DNA of 64,000 nucleotides, from NCBI RefSeq assembly GCF_013113735.1, contig NZ_CP053346.1, positions 4,974,001 through 5,038,000 on the forward strand. Reading direction: 5' to 3'. Position 1 is the stretch's first letter, and the number at the start of each line of letters is the position of its first letter. A program made the translations under genes and the position numbers. Positions 31,998 to 41,030 of the stretch are shown here, piece after piece. The stretch comes from Sphingomonas sp. AP4-R1 (GTDB taxonomy: Bacteria > Pseudomonadota > Alphaproteobacteria > Sphingomonadales > Sphingomonadaceae). Below the pieces are notes generated by a model. That model did not search any database, had not been told where the DNA came from, and was given only the letters and a program-made list of their open reading frames with translations.

Positions 31998-32180
31998 ATG
32001 ACGATCATGATGAGAGAGGATGAGTCGGCGCCTGCCAAGGCTGCTCGAATGACCGTTGATCAACTTCAGGCGGTCAACAAAGCCCTGGAGAGCGTGATGA
32101 TGTTTGGGTGGCGACGGCCAACCGACCGCCCGGCGAAACTACCTGACAGATCTACAAGAGGGCATAAGCATATCCGCTAG
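31998..32180 (+). CDS. Small hypothetical protein
   Basis: 60 codons with no recognised domain, rich in charged residues (MTVDQLQAVNKALESVM is a possible helix). It is followed 4 bases later by a hairpin. The ribosome site is weak, and it could equally be non-coding. Confidence 0.25.
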   Translation: MTIMMREDESAPAKAARMTVDQLQAVNKALESVMMFGWRRPTDRPAKLPDRSTRGHKHIR

Positions 32181-32184
32181 CGAT

Positions 32185-32214
32185 TGTCGGTGCTCGCTCG
32201 CCCAGGCACCGACA
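32185..32214. terminator. Hairpin
   Basis: TGTCGGTGC / GCACCGACA, a 9 bp stem with 12-base loop, directly after the small ORF at 31998-32180 and convergent with the PEP-CTERM gene. Confidence 0.45.
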
Positions 32215-32219
32215 GGAAA

Positions 32220-32244
32220 GCGCCGCCGGCATAGCCGGCGGCGC
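32220..32244 (-). terminator. Strong hairpin after PEP-CTERM gene
   Basis: GCGCCGCCGGC / GCCGGCGGCGC, an 11 bp perfect stem with a 3-base loop, 28 bases downstream of the PEP-CTERM gene stop on the minus strand. Confidence 0.65.
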
Positions 32245-32271
32245 CGTTCTCCCGGAACGAACCGCCTCTGA

Positions 32272-33249
32272 TCAGCCGAAGCTGACGCTGGGACGCCGCC
32301 GACGCATCACGCCCCCGACCATGCCGAAGCCGCCAATCATCAAAGCCCAACTGGCCGGCTCGGGCACGGCGCTGGGCGCAGCCGCCGCCTGGAGGAAGAC
32401 GCCGGAGTCCGACGTGAACGACACGCCGTCCACCTTCCCGATGCTGACGCTGCCGGTATTGGTGTAGTCGAGCCCGGTGCCACGAAGCCCCAGATCGAAG
32501 TCGATGCCGATGTCTGCCGTCGCACCGATGATCGCGTAGAGGCCCGTGAACTGGGTGTTCAGCGGATCATAGGAACCGAAGCTGTAGGATACCCATCCGT
32601 TTACCCGCGGATCGCTGGCGAAGACGAAGGTGGGATAGGTGTTGTTATACCCGTAATAGCCGGCACCGTAGTCGCCGAACTCGTAGGCTTGCGCATTGCC
32701 GAAATAGAAGCCGTAATTGAGTTCGCCCGAGGCCGTCGCCGGATCGTTTGTGCCGGACAGCTTGCCGTCGAACGCGAAGCTGATGGGGATCAGCGTCACC
32801 GTATCGGAGGAGGCACCCGCGATCGTGAAATGAAGGGTGTCGCTGAGATGCGCCGAGGCGCTGGCTTCCGAGAAGTTCGCAGCGCTCACCGACAGATGGA
32901 CCTGACCGGTCGCGAGGTCGGCGGCGGCGGTGGCGTAAGCCGCGTCGGGTAACGCAACGACACTGGACTCATCGTGGGAGGCGGTCAGCGTGCCCGTCGT
33001 GTCCGTGGATCCGCTGACGGTCACGGCCGCATTCTGCTGCGACAGGAACCCGGCCGGGTTGCAGGCACAACGGCTGCCATCGTTGACCAAAAAGCTCGCA
33101 CCCACGTCGCCGCCGGAATTATACCCGGCCTGGCAGCCGCGATTGTAGCCGCGGCCCGTGTTGGCGGTGGTCGAAACATAATAGCCCGCATGCGCGGCGG
33201 TCGTGACGCCGATCATCGCGGCGGTGCCAAGGAACGAGACGAGACGCAT
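32272..33249 (-). CDS. PEPxxWA-CTERM sorting-domain exported protein
   Basis: A 325-residue exported protein. A signal peptide (to ~residue 21, TTAAHA) leads into a Thr/Ser/Gly/Tyr-rich body of no recognised fold. The C-terminus has the sorting tag PEPASWALMIGGFGMVGG followed by basic MRRRR, the substrate signal of the exosortase system used for exopolysaccharide-associated surface proteins in sphingomonads. The ATG at 33249 follows a perfect GGGGAG ribosome site. No exosortase or EPS genes are in the window, so the enzyme must be encoded elsewhere. The function of the mature protein is unknown. Confidence 0.9.
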   Translation of the reverse strand: MRLVSFLGTAAMIGVTTAAHAGYYVSTTANTGRGYNRGCQAGYNSGGDVGASFLVNDGSRCACNPAGFLSQQNAAVTVSGSTDTTGTLTASHDESSVVALPDAAYATAAADLATGQVHLSVSAANFSEASASAHLSDTLHFTIAGASSDTVTLIPISFAFDGKLSGTNDPATASGELNYGFYFGNAQAYEFGDYGAGYYGYNNTYPTFVFASDPRVNGWVSYSFGSYDPLNTQFTGLYAIIGATADIGIDFDLGLRGTGLDYTNTGSVSIGKVDGVSFTSDSGVFLQAAAAPSAVPEPASWALMIGGFGMVGGVMRRRRPSVSFG

Positions 33250-33487
33250 TTCAACTCCCCAAAAGCCGATGAAATGCGGGTTCGCAGCCAGTCGCTGCGC
33301 CGGCTCGATTCGATGGACAGCAGATGCTGATGTCACCTGATACCCCTCCAAAGAGACGGCGCAGGGTTCTCCAACTCCCCCACATCACAGACTGCGCGGG
33401 CGGCGGAAAAAGCAGCGGAAAAACTGGCCAAGGGGCTAACGATTTTTTTACCGTTCCATTTTCTGGCCAGTGGCGGGAGGCGTCAGG

Positions 33488-34085
33488 TCATGCGCCGCAA
33501 TGCTCGCGCTGGTTTTTGATGATGCCGCCCAACTGCGTCTTTCGGTCGACTGCGGAGAGATGGCCCTCCCGTCCCATCCTTTCAAAGATGGCCTGGGATC
33601 GCCCGTAGCTGGCACAAGCGTCGTCCGTATGGCGATATTTGAGCTGCAGGTTGGCGAGCCCCATCTCGAAGACGGCATAGTCGCGCATGCGCCGATATTC
33701 GTGTGGACGCGCTGTCCAGATGCGTTTCGTGTCGGCCACCAGCGTCGCCATGATCGCCAGGCCTCGATCGACCTGCCCGGTGTCCGCCAGCGCGATCGCC
33801 CGGGCGCGCTCGACGATCGAGAAGGAGCGCTTGAGATTGTCGTCGTCGGGCTCGAATCTCGTTAATTCCCGTTCCTCGTCGGAGCTTGCTGCAGCAGCTT
33901 CAGCCCGCCACGGGGATCGCCGAAGAGCGTCAGGATCGTGCCGACATCGTAATGCGTGACCGCCAGCCTTCGGCGCGCGGCATAATTGCCGGGATGGCCA
34001 TCGACCGCACACTGCGCGAACGCCATCGACTGGCGATATTGCCGGATCGAGCGAATCTTGTCGCTGAGATAGGTGCCGTCACCCT
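33488..34085 (-). pseudogene. Frameshifted, 5'-truncated TPR-type protein gene
   Basis: Two consecutive reading frames on the minus strand encode parts of one TPR-like protein: upstream frame YRQSMAFAQCAVDGH ... HYDVGTILTLFGDPRGG, then, after a frame change in the repetitive CTGCTGCAGCA stretch near 33890, SFSIVERARAIALADTGQ ... ALASYGR-like CASYGRSQAIFERM to the stop. The 5' end is lost at about 34085, where base composition changes abruptly to AT-rich. It resembles the C-terminal TPR part of large sphingomonad kinase/regulator proteins. It marks the edge of the transfer element. Confidence 0.6.
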
Positions 34086-34153
34086 TGTTTATTTATACAA
34101 AATCATGTATGACTTACCGGTTCGCAAAAATACGATACGAAACAATCACCCGA

Positions 34154-34372
34154 TCAAATCTTCCTTTTTCTTCCCTCAAAGCCATCTATTACATCATCGA
34201 TCCAAGATACAATCTCGCGATCACTCCACCGGGAAGCGAAAGACGACACTTTGTATGGTGCGGGAAATTTATCTTCCTGGATCAGCCGATAGATCATCGA
34301 CTTTCCCAATCCGACACGGCGCTTGACCTCATCAAGCCTGATGAAGCGGTCAGGCTTTTCGTCGGCGCTCAA
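34154..34372 (-). CDS. AlpA-family helix-turn-helix regulator
   Basis: A 72-residue AlpA/excisionase-like DNA-binding protein: DRFIRLDEVKRRVGLGKSMIYRLI is the MerR-like HTH, followed by FPAPYKVSSFASRWSDREIVSWI. AlpA proteins control integrase expression or excision of integrative elements. Its ATG overlaps the stop of the DUF2274 gene by 4 bases, so it is the last gene of the trb operon. No integrase gene adjoins it, although it lies at the element's edge. Its local base composition is much more AT-rich than the surroundings. Confidence 0.88.
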   Translation of the reverse strand: MSADEKPDRFIRLDEVKRRVGLGKSMIYRLIQEDKFPAPYKVSSFASRWSDREIVSWIDDVIDGFEGRKRKI

Positions 34373-34584
34373 TTGCTGGTCCGACCGCGCGTGAACGCGC
34401 GATCGCTATCCAGAAAAGCGGTGAGCATCGCCGGGATCAGCTCGCCTATGGGCTCGTCTCGCCCATAAGTGGAGGCATAGAGACTGGCATATTCAGTCAG
34501 AGCCTGATGAAGGTCAGGCAGAACCGAAATACTGAGTTTGATCGGCGTCCTGTCAGGAAGCGGCGGGAGCTTGAGATTGGTCAC
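34369..34584 (-). CDS. DUF2274 protein
   Basis: A 71-residue cytoplasmic protein of the DUF2274 family (LPPLPDRTPIKLSISVLPDL near the N-terminus, YASLYASTYGRDEPIGELIPAML), found next to trbI in sphingomonad and other alphaproteobacterial conjugative elements. GTG start at 34584 with AGGAG upstream, one base after the trbI stop. Function unknown; a ribbon-helix-helix-like DNA-binding role has been suggested only by size and context. Confidence 0.8.
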   Translation of the reverse strand: MTNLKLPPLPDRTPIKLSISVLPDLHQALTEYASLYASTYGRDEPIGELIPAMLTAFLDSDRAFTRGRTSN

Positions 34585-34585
34585 T

Positions 34586-35773
34586 TCAATTCTCCTTGCG
34601 GAAGGGCACCATCTCGAGATCCTTGTGGACAACCAGCCGAACGGGGGTCCCCGGTCGGATCGTGATTGTCGGCTGCACCCCAAGACTGGCTCTCGTGATC
34701 TGGTCGCCCACGCGTGAGACATTGTCCTGCGTCGACATGCGGATCGCCTGAACGAGGTCACCTTGGCCGGAGAGGGCCAGCTCCGAACTGACCCCGAGCA
34801 GCGTGGATAGCGCGACGCCCTTCAGAAGCTGCCAGGTGTGAAGGTCGACTTTGTCGGCCACGCCCGCATAACCGGCGGCATCGGTTGCAGGCACGTTGTC
34901 AATGCGGAGCGAGCTACCGTCGGGCATAATGATGCGCTGCCAAACGACAAGGGCGCGCTTTTGTCCGAATGCCACCACACTGTCGTAACTTCCGATCAGG
35001 CGGGCGCCTTGCGGCACAAGCAGAAGACCGCCGGTGGCACTGTCGTAAATGTTCTCGGTAACCTGCGCTGTCACGAGCCCCGGCAGATCGGAGCGCACGC
35101 CGGTGATCAGGCTAGCCGCGATGACGCTACCCGCCGATAGGGTGTAGGGTGACGGCAAGGGCGTCATCGCGTGCGGATTGGTGTCACCTTTCGGGTCGAG
35201 ACTCCCGACGAAGGCGGCCTTCCGACCCTGCGCGTTCGGATCCCGATCGGGATCGAGGGCGACCTTATCGGGGCCGGTTGGCGTCGATCCGGCAAGCGGC
35301 GCGGCCGCAAGCGCCTCGGGCGGCGCTTGAACCTGACGCTCCTGAACGAGCAGACCCGACTCGCGGGCAGCCTTCACCTCAGCAAACCTCCGTTGCTGCT
35401 CGGCCGCCTCGGCCTCCAACCCAGACTGATCTGCGTGGCCGATCTCGCGCTGATGTTCGAGGATCGGTTTGCCAAGGTCACCCGGCAGCGGCGGCCCGAG
35501 ACGTGGCACGTCGCCATATGTGGCCGGCACGCCCTCCAAGGCGCCGGTCGCCGGCCTGACATTCGGTTGCGACAATTCCGTCTGCGTGCCGCCATGCCGG
35601 AGCAAGCGCGGCTTCAGCGCCATCCATGTCACCGCGAGCAGGCTGACTGAGCCGACGGCTGCAATCGCGACGATCGCGCCGCGCTTGAACCGGACTGCGC
35701 GCGGCGGCCGTGCGCGGATCGCCAGTGTCTCGGGATCGACCTTGGCGATCGGGGAGACTGCGTCGTCCGTCAT
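34586..35773 (-). CDS. trbI: Conjugal transfer protein TrbI (VirB10-like)
   Basis: A 395-residue mating-channel protein that spans the envelope. It has an N-terminal cytoplasmic part, one transmembrane helix (GAIVAIAAVGSVSLLAVTWMAL, residues ~33-54), a Pro/Gln-rich periplasmic stretch, and the conserved C-terminal VirB10/TrbI domain (SVIAASLITGVRSDLPG, ATGGLLLVPQGARLIGSYDS, VWQRIIMPDGSSL). It forms the outer-membrane core complex with TrbG (VirB9) and TrbF (VirB8). The start overlaps the trbG stop by 4 bases (ATGA). Confidence 0.95.
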   Translation of the reverse strand: MTDDAVSPIAKVDPETLAIRARPPRAVRFKRGAIVAIAAVGSVSLLAVTWMALKPRLLRHGGTQTELSQPNVRPATGALEGVPATYGDVPRLGPPLPGDLGKPILEHQREIGHADQSGLEAEAAEQQRRFAEVKAARESGLLVQERQVQAPPEALAAAPLAGSTPTGPDKVALDPDRDPNAQGRKAAFVGSLDPKGDTNPHAMTPLPSPYTLSAGSVIAASLITGVRSDLPGLVTAQVTENIYDSATGGLLLVPQGARLIGSYDSVVAFGQKRALVVWQRIIMPDGSSLRIDNVPATDAAGYAGVADKVDLHTWQLLKGVALSTLLGVSSELALSGQGDLVQAIRMSTQDNVSRVGDQITRASLGVQPTITIRPGTPVRLVVHKDLEMVPFRKEN

Positions 35774-36699
35774 GCCGCCCGCCGTCCGTAGCTGCGGCTG
35801 ATCCGCACGATCTCCTGGTGCTTCAGGCCGAGCCGGAGTTCGGCAACCTCAAACAGCCTATCGACAATATAATAGCGGCCCTGCACTCGGTAATTAACGA
35901 GTTGGGCCGCGCCCTTCTCATCGACCAGAAACAGTGGGGGCGCCTCGCCGACCGCCAGCGACGGCGGAAACTCGATGAATGTCTGGCGGCCGTCATCGAA
36001 GGCGCGCAGCGGCCGCCATGTCGGCTGGTCGCCCGATATCACATAATCGAAGTGGAGTTGATCGATCTGCAGCCCGGTCGCGACCGGCCTCACCTCGCGT
36101 GCCCGATCCTCCGCCGCCTTCAAAGCGAGGATTTGGTCCTGAGGATAGGACCACGACAGCGCCACCATCGCTGAACGATCCCCGCTTGCCAGCGACAGGT
36201 GATAGGTGCGCCGGTCGGTGGTGATTACGATATTCGTAGAAAGGCCGGTCGAAAAAGGCTTCACCAACACATGCGTCCGCCGGGTATCACCAGTGCCGCT
36301 GCTGGTATCGCCGATGACCCACCGGGCAGTGTCGCCGGCGGCAACGGCGCCCAGCACCTCGCCGGGCTGAAGCGCGATATCGGTGATCTGGCCGGGCGCG
36401 GTAAGGACGCGAAAGATTGCTCCTTCGCTATAGGGGTAGACCTGCACGGCGTTGATGTAACCGGCCGCGACCGGCTCCAGCGTGGCGGCGCGGTTGGCGG
36501 CACGGACGCGCAGCTCGGCAGGCGACAGGGGTTTGTGCCGACGTACGCTGACCGGCGGTGGGACTGGCGCGGCGAGCGGCGCCGCCGCAGGGGGTGCAAC
36601 GGTGAAAGGGAGAGTGGACGGCGGGGTCACGGGTGGCGCAGTCGGCGCCAGGGCGAGCGCCGAACCGCTGAACATCCACATCAGGGTCGGTGTTTTCAT
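35770..36699 (-). CDS. trbG: Conjugal transfer protein TrbG (VirB9-like)
   Basis: A 309-residue periplasmic component of the type IV secretion core complex. It has a signal peptide (WMFSGSALALAPTAPP), a Pro-rich linker, the conserved CagX/VirB9 body (VQVYPYSEGAIFRVLTAPGQ, DIALQPGEVL, RRTHVLVKPF, LSWSYPQDQ) and the C-terminal outer-membrane-binding part (VSGDQPTWRPLRAFDDG-like, PPLFLVDEKG). The ATG at 36699 has GGAGG upstream and overlaps the trbF stop. The longer in-frame extension overlaps trbF and is rejected. Confidence 0.95.
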   Translation of the reverse strand: MKTPTLMWMFSGSALALAPTAPPVTPPSTLPFTVAPPAAAPLAAPVPPPVSVRRHKPLSPAELRVRAANRAATLEPVAAGYINAVQVYPYSEGAIFRVLTAPGQITDIALQPGEVLGAVAAGDTARWVIGDTSSGTGDTRRTHVLVKPFSTGLSTNIVITTDRRTYHLSLASGDRSAMVALSWSYPQDQILALKAAEDRAREVRPVATGLQIDQLHFDYVISGDQPTWRPLRAFDDGRQTFIEFPPSLAVGEAPPLFLVDEKGAAQLVNYRVQGRYYIVDRLFEVAELRLGLKHQEIVRISRSYGRRAA

Positions 36700-37514
36700 G
36701 GACGTGCCTCCTTTTGCGGTTCGGGGGATCGGGAAAGGTTCGGATCGAGTGGCGATCCGAGCGGTAGGTTGGGCGCAGGCGGGATGATCGGAATCCTGCC
36801 CTGTTGTGATGTCGAGGGCGTGCTCACGCCCGGTTCGAGCTCGCGGCTCCAGTCGACCGCATCGACGTAAAGGCCGAGCGGATTCTTGCGCAGTCGATCG
36901 GTCGATGATGGTGCTTCGAGCAGGACGGTGAGGATTGCCGTCCAGTGCGTAGCCCCGGTCTGATCGCCGCGTTCGTAATCCGTTTCGATCCACTTGACCT
37001 GGAAAGAGCGGTCCGACGCCCGGACGACGCTCGTCACCTGCACCGAGACCGTTCGTTCACCGATATGGCCGAATGGGTCGGCGGTGCGCGCATAGTCGTC
37101 GAGGAAGACAGCGCCCCGTTTCGTCGTGAAGTCGTAGGCAGCCAGCCAGTCCTGGCGCATCAGCACCGGGTCGAGCGAGACCGACCGGACGCTGATGATG
37201 AAGCGGCCCAGAAACCAAGCGATCTGCGGATCGGTGGGACGATAGCCGGTCTCGGCCGCCGCGATCGCGCGGGGCTCGCCGAGCCTGTCGACCTCAACGA
37301 CGTAGGGGACGACCCGGCTTTGTAGAGATTGCCAGAGCAGTCCACCGGACAGCGCGGTTGTCAGCCCGAGGCAGCCGAAGGCCATCAGGCGCCAGTTGCG
37401 GGCTTGCACGCGGGCCGATCCGATACGCTCATCCCAGAGTTGACCCGCCCGCTGGAAGGGCGTCTCCGGTTCAAGCGTTCGCCCATAGCGCTGCACGGCA
37501 CGTTTGAAGCGCAT
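36696..37514 (-). CDS. trbF: Conjugal transfer protein TrbF (VirB8-like)
   Basis: A 272-residue inner-membrane assembly factor. It has a short cytoplasmic N-terminus (YGRTLEPETPFQRAGQLWDER), one transmembrane helix (GCLGLTTALSGGLLW, residues ~48-65) and a VirB8-like periplasmic domain (VVPYVVEVDRLGEP, FIISVRSVSLDPVLMRQDW, QVKWIETDYERG). It nucleates channel assembly with TrbG and TrbI. It is coupled to trbL upstream, whose stop overlaps its ATG. Confidence 0.95.
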   Translation of the reverse strand: MRFKRAVQRYGRTLEPETPFQRAGQLWDERIGSARVQARNWRLMAFGCLGLTTALSGGLLWQSLQSRVVPYVVEVDRLGEPRAIAAAETGYRPTDPQIAWFLGRFIISVRSVSLDPVLMRQDWLAAYDFTTKRGAVFLDDYARTADPFGHIGERTVSVQVTSVVRASDRSFQVKWIETDYERGDQTGATHWTAILTVLLEAPSSTDRLRKNPLGLYVDAVDWSRELEPGVSTPSTSQQGRIPIIPPAPNLPLGSPLDPNLSRSPEPQKEARP

Positions 37515-38845
37515 CAGTCGTCCCTTTCCTTGATGTCGGGGGTGGCGCCGGCCCCGCCACGATCACCTTGGGCAACAGCGTGAATTGCGGCCTGTCGGTA
37601 GGATCGGGCGGACGCATCCGCCTTCATGGCGCGCGCCCAGCCAGGCATGTCTCGCGGGTCGGAGGAACTGCCTGCCGGAACGGCGCCACTCTGGGCGGCC
37701 ATCGCGCTCAAGGCACCCTGCCTGCCAGACTCTGCCGCCTCGCCGAGACCGAGGGCCGTGGACATGCGCGAGCGCGCGGCGCTCGATGCGGCCGTGGCCA
37801 TACCGCGCAAGCCAGCGCCGACGGTCGAGGAGCCACTGGCGTCCTGGCCGAGGCCGTAAGCCGTGGATGCGGCAGCGCCCATGGTCGTGCCCGCCCGGAT
37901 CGCACCAAGGCCGGCCGTGGCGAGGCCACGTGCCGCACCGATCGCACCGGCTCCGCCGAGCGCGATCATCCCGCCTGCGCCGAGAATGCTGCCGAGCGCC
38001 GCGCCACCACCAAGCTGTGGCGCGCCGGAGACCAAACCTGAAGCGATACCGGGTCCGAAGATGCCCAGACCGAACAATGCGAGGCTCGCCAGCACGAGGC
38101 TCATCGCCTGCCCGATATCGGGCTCTTGCCCGGCGAGTGCGGTCGTGAACTGGGTAAAATAGTTGGAGCCGATGCCGACGATGACGGCCAGCACCATCAC
38201 CTTGATGCCGGAACTGACGACATGGCCGAGCACACGCTCGGCGAGAAAGCTCGTCCGGTTCCAGAGCGCGAACGGCACGAGGATGAAGCCGGCCAATGAG
38301 CTCAGTTTGAACTCGATGATCGTCACGAACATCTGCACGGCGAGGATGAAGAAGGCGAGGATGACGATCACCCACGCGACGAGGAGGATCGCGATCGTCA
38401 GGAAATTGTCGAAAAAGCTGGTGAAGCCCATCAGCTTTGAGGCTTGCTCGAGGAGCGGCCACGCCGCCGAAAAACCCGTTCCCGCAAGGCGGCCGGGCTT
38501 GAGCAGGTCCGTCGGACTGATCCCGCCGCCGCCCGCCGTGAGCCCAGCCTGCGCGAACGATCGGAAGATGATGCCGGCTAGCGTCGAGAAGCTGTTCAGG
38601 ATGAACGCGAACGCGCCAACATAAAGAATTTTGCGGATCAGCCGGCCGAGGACATTCTCCTCGCCGCCCAATGACCAGAACAAGCCCGCCAAGGTGATAT
38701 CGAGCGCAATCAGGGTGCGGCTGAGGAAGCTGACGTCGCCACCGAGCAGCCCAAACCCGCTGTCGATGTAGCGGATGAAGGCGGCCATGAACTCGTCGAT
38801 GACGCTGAGATCGTTCACGGGATCAATGTCCTGACCGAGGTGCAT
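37514..38845 (-). CDS. trbL: Conjugal transfer protein TrbL (VirB6-like)
   Basis: A polytopic inner-membrane channel protein of ~443 residues. The N-terminus FMAAFIRYIDSGFGLLGGDV is typical of TrbL, followed by 5-7 hydrophobic helices and a Gly/Ala-rich C-terminal tail (GAGGMIALGGAGAIGAARG). The start is uncertain: ATG 38845 lacks a good ribosome site, while GTG 38818 has AGGA at 10 bases and would start MNDLSVIDEF. No trbK gene is recognisable in the 86 bases between trbJ and trbL. Confidence 0.92.
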   Translation of the reverse strand: MHLGQDIDPVNDLSVIDEFMAAFIRYIDSGFGLLGGDVSFLSRTLIALDITLAGLFWSLGGEENVLGRLIRKILYVGAFAFILNSFSTLAGIIFRSFAQAGLTAGGGGISPTDLLKPGRLAGTGFSAAWPLLEQASKLMGFTSFFDNFLTIAILLVAWVIVILAFFILAVQMFVTIIEFKLSSLAGFILVPFALWNRTSFLAERVLGHVVSSGIKVMVLAVIVGIGSNYFTQFTTALAGQEPDIGQAMSLVLASLALFGLGIFGPGIASGLVSGAPQLGGGAALGSILGAGGMIALGGAGAIGAARGLATAGLGAIRAGTTMGAAASTAYGLGQDASGSSTVGAGLRGMATAASSAARSRMSTALGLGEAAESGRQGALSAMAAQSGAVPAGSSSDPRDMPGWARAMKADASARSYRQAAIHAVAQGDRGGAGATPDIKERDD

Positions 38846-38931
38846 TTCCGCGGGGCGCGTCTGGGGGCTTGTGGCGCGCCCCGCGGCGACGGCGGCAGGG
38901 AGGCGCACCCGCCGCCGCCGATCCAGCGGGC

Positions 38932-39693
38932 CTACTGGGGGGTGTAGGCGGTGCCGGAGCCGAGGAACTTGGCGGTTGCGCCCCGCGCATCGGCCTGCGC
39001 CTGTGCGCGATTGGCGCGGTCGATGGCGTCGGCCCGAAATTGGGCCGCCATCAGGTTCTGGAGCTGAAACTGCTGCTTGGCAGCAAGCGCGAGCAACTGG
39101 TTGGTGGCCTGTTGTGCTTGGAGCGCGCCCTCGGCCCCCTGGCTGCGCTGGACGATGCCGCTCAGCGCATTTGCATCGGCAGTGACATTCTCGACCACGC
39201 GGGCCTGAACTGTCATCGTATGCTGATAGGCATCCATGGACGCATCGAGCCGCGTCCGCGCATCGGCGACGTGGCGATCGCTGGTCAACGCACTATCAAA
39301 GCTGCGCGGAAACAGCGAACGGAACTGGTCGTCGAGGTTCGAGACCTGGAACTGGATGGCTCGCGCCTCGCCCATCAGTCCGTCGATCTGCCTGATGGTG
39401 TCGGTGATTGCGGTCAGCTCCGGAAAGCCGATTGTCGTCAGGTTCTTCGCCTGATTGATGAGCCCTTGCGCCTGGTTCTGCAGCATTCGGATCTGATTGT
39501 CGATTTGGCTCAGCGTGCGCGCCGCGATCACGATATTCTGGCTGTAATTGCTGGGGTCAAAAACGGTCCACTGCGCTTGCGCTGGCTCGCTCGGCGTCAT
39601 CAAGCCGAGCGCGAGCGTGCCAGCGGTAGCGAGAGTGAGGGTGCCCGTCAGGAGACCCTTGCGGGCGCGGGACGGTTCGGGCCGACGTGACAT
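38932..39693 (-). CDS. trbJ: Conjugal transfer protein TrbJ (VirB5-like)
   Basis: A 253-residue periplasmic pilus-associated protein. It has a long signal peptide (GLLTGTLTLATAGTLALGL ... PAQAQ), then the TrbJ hallmark WTVFDPSNYSQNIVIAARTL and long Gln-rich helices (QIDNQIRMLQNQAQGL, QFQLQNLMAAQFRAD). A good AAGGAG site precedes the ATG. In most trb operons it follows trbE directly; here ~4 kb of cargo separates them, so it is the first gene of a second trb transcription block and should need its own promoter. Confidence 0.95.
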   Translation of the reverse strand: MSRRPEPSRARKGLLTGTLTLATAGTLALGLMTPSEPAQAQWTVFDPSNYSQNIVIAARTLSQIDNQIRMLQNQAQGLINQAKNLTTIGFPELTAITDTIRQIDGLMGEARAIQFQVSNLDDQFRSLFPRSFDSALTSDRHVADARTRLDASMDAYQHTMTVQARVVENVTADANALSGIVQRSQGAEGALQAQQATNQLLALAAKQQFQLQNLMAAQFRADAIDRANRAQAQADARGATAKFLGSGTAYTPQ

Positions 39694-39971
39694 ACAGGCT
39701 CCTTGAGCGCGAGAATGAGCTTCAAGGATTGCGGATTTTGATCGGTGCGTTCAGGCCTTGTCTAGGGACATTGGGAGCGTCTCTGGCGTCGCCCCGGCCG
39801 CATGCAGCCAGATACTCGCGGGGGCCTTTCTGTGTGTCCTGTTATTGACGGTACGTGCTGGACAAGCCCACGATCGGATCGATGGTCGCCGGCCCGGCAA
39901 GGCACTGCATCTCGCGAAGATTGCGGGATGGAACCCCGTTGAGCGGTATCGGGACCGAAACGCAGCGCCTT
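39694..39971. other. Upstream region of the trbJ-trbI block
   Basis: About 280 bases without a convincing gene. On the minus strand it must hold either read-through transcription or a promoter for trbJ-L-F-G-I. A short open frame here (minus, to 39751) has no recognised similarity. Confidence 0.4.
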
Positions 39972-40436
39972 TTATATCCGGCACTTCCGCGCCATCGCCA
40001 CTCCCCGCAGGAAACCGCGCCGCGCATGGCCCGCGCTGATCGCCGCATTCAGCCGCCGTTGTGCCGGCGCCGCGCCAGAAATCTCGCGCACGAGGCTGCG
40101 GAACGGCACCAGTCCGTTCACCAGCGATTTGCCGCCCGCCTCGGCGAGCTTGCCAGCGCGATTCTCTTTCGTGTCCGCACCGGGCTGGAAATCCTCGCCC
40201 AAGGCGGCTGAAAGGTCCGCAACGCGGGCCCGTATTTGGCCGCAGCTTGCTGTGCCTGTCGTAGAATAAGGATTGACCGCTGCGCGCTGCAGCACGGGAG
40301 GTATTTGAGTCTTCTTGGCGCCGACATCCTCGGCAGGGCGCGAGGCGATCCGGCCGCCATCGTGTGCGATCTGAGTGGCGCGGGAGGGATGAGGCGAGGC
40401 CGCCTGTGCGGTAATAGCGATGAGGATCGTCAGCAT
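39972..40436 (-). CDS. Exported hypothetical protein of the trb insertion
   Basis: A 154-residue protein with a short signal-like N-terminus (MLTILIAITAQAAS). The body has one candidate disulfide pair and a conserved-looking C-terminal block: SLVNGLVPFRSLVREISGAA then AISAGHARRGFLRGVAMARKC. Similar VPFRSLVRE...RRGFLKG-type tails occur in uncharacterised sphingomonad proteins. It lies between trbE and trbJ, on the trb strand. The longer in-frame extension upstream of 40436 is judged non-coding. Function unknown. Confidence 0.6.
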   Translation of the reverse strand: MLTILIAITAQAASPHPSRATQIAHDGGRIASRPAEDVGAKKTQIPPVLQRAAVNPYSTTGTASCGQIRARVADLSAALGEDFQPGADTKENRAGKLAEAGGKSLVNGLVPFRSLVREISGAAPAQRRLNAAISAGHARRGFLRGVAMARKCRI

Positions 40437-40536
40437 GGCGGCAGTATGCGCACGTCGCGTGTTTGTTCCGTAGACCCGCGGAATGCCGACGCTGGCCTGT
40501 GGTCGGACGCTTGCGTATCCGCCCCCGCGTGCCCGC

Positions 40537-40875
40537 CTACAGAATCGGAAACAATTTCGCGGGCGCCTTGTCGCCGTCTCCGATTGGCTCCGCACGCGTG
40601 GAAATAGATACGTCCGTTTTGCCACCTGTCTCGATGTAGACCGGGCTCTCGTTCCGTAACAGGTCTAGCACCGCGGCATAATCGCCCATGTAATAGAAGC
40701 CGTGAGGCACACCGGATGCTTCGTTGGGTGGTAGCAGGGTTCCATCGGCAACGAAGAATAGAATTCCGATAGTGCTCTGGTTTTCGTCGAGAAGTAGGAT
40801 GGTGGCTCGGCTCAGGTTCGGGCGATCACCGGCGTAAATGACGGCCTGATACTTGCTGATCTGCGTGTTCGGCAT
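40537..40875 (-). CDS. Hypothetical protein of the trb insertion
   Basis: A 112-residue cytoplasmic protein starting at ATG 40875 after GGGGAG. It has an alternating beta pattern (KYQAVIYAGDRP, ATILLLDENQSTIGILFFV, HGFYYMGDYAAVLDLLRN). No family was recognised. It has no signal peptide or membrane segment. It is on the same strand as trb genes within the 4-kb insertion. Confidence 0.6.
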   Translation of the reverse strand: MPNTQISKYQAVIYAGDRPNLSRATILLLDENQSTIGILFFVADGTLLPPNEASGVPHGFYYMGDYAAVLDLLRNESPVYIETGGKTDVSISTRAEPIGDGDKAPAKLFPIL

Positions 40876-41030
40876 CTCGGATCTCCCCTTCGACAAGAAT
40901 TGATCGGAATTGTCCTGTCGCACTACCGTGATCGCCCCCTGACCGACCCACAAGCGCGCGCCCGCGCGAACGTACGAAGCTCTGTTTGAGGAACAACGAT
41001 CCCCGTTTGCTAAACATGAGCGGTCGGCTT

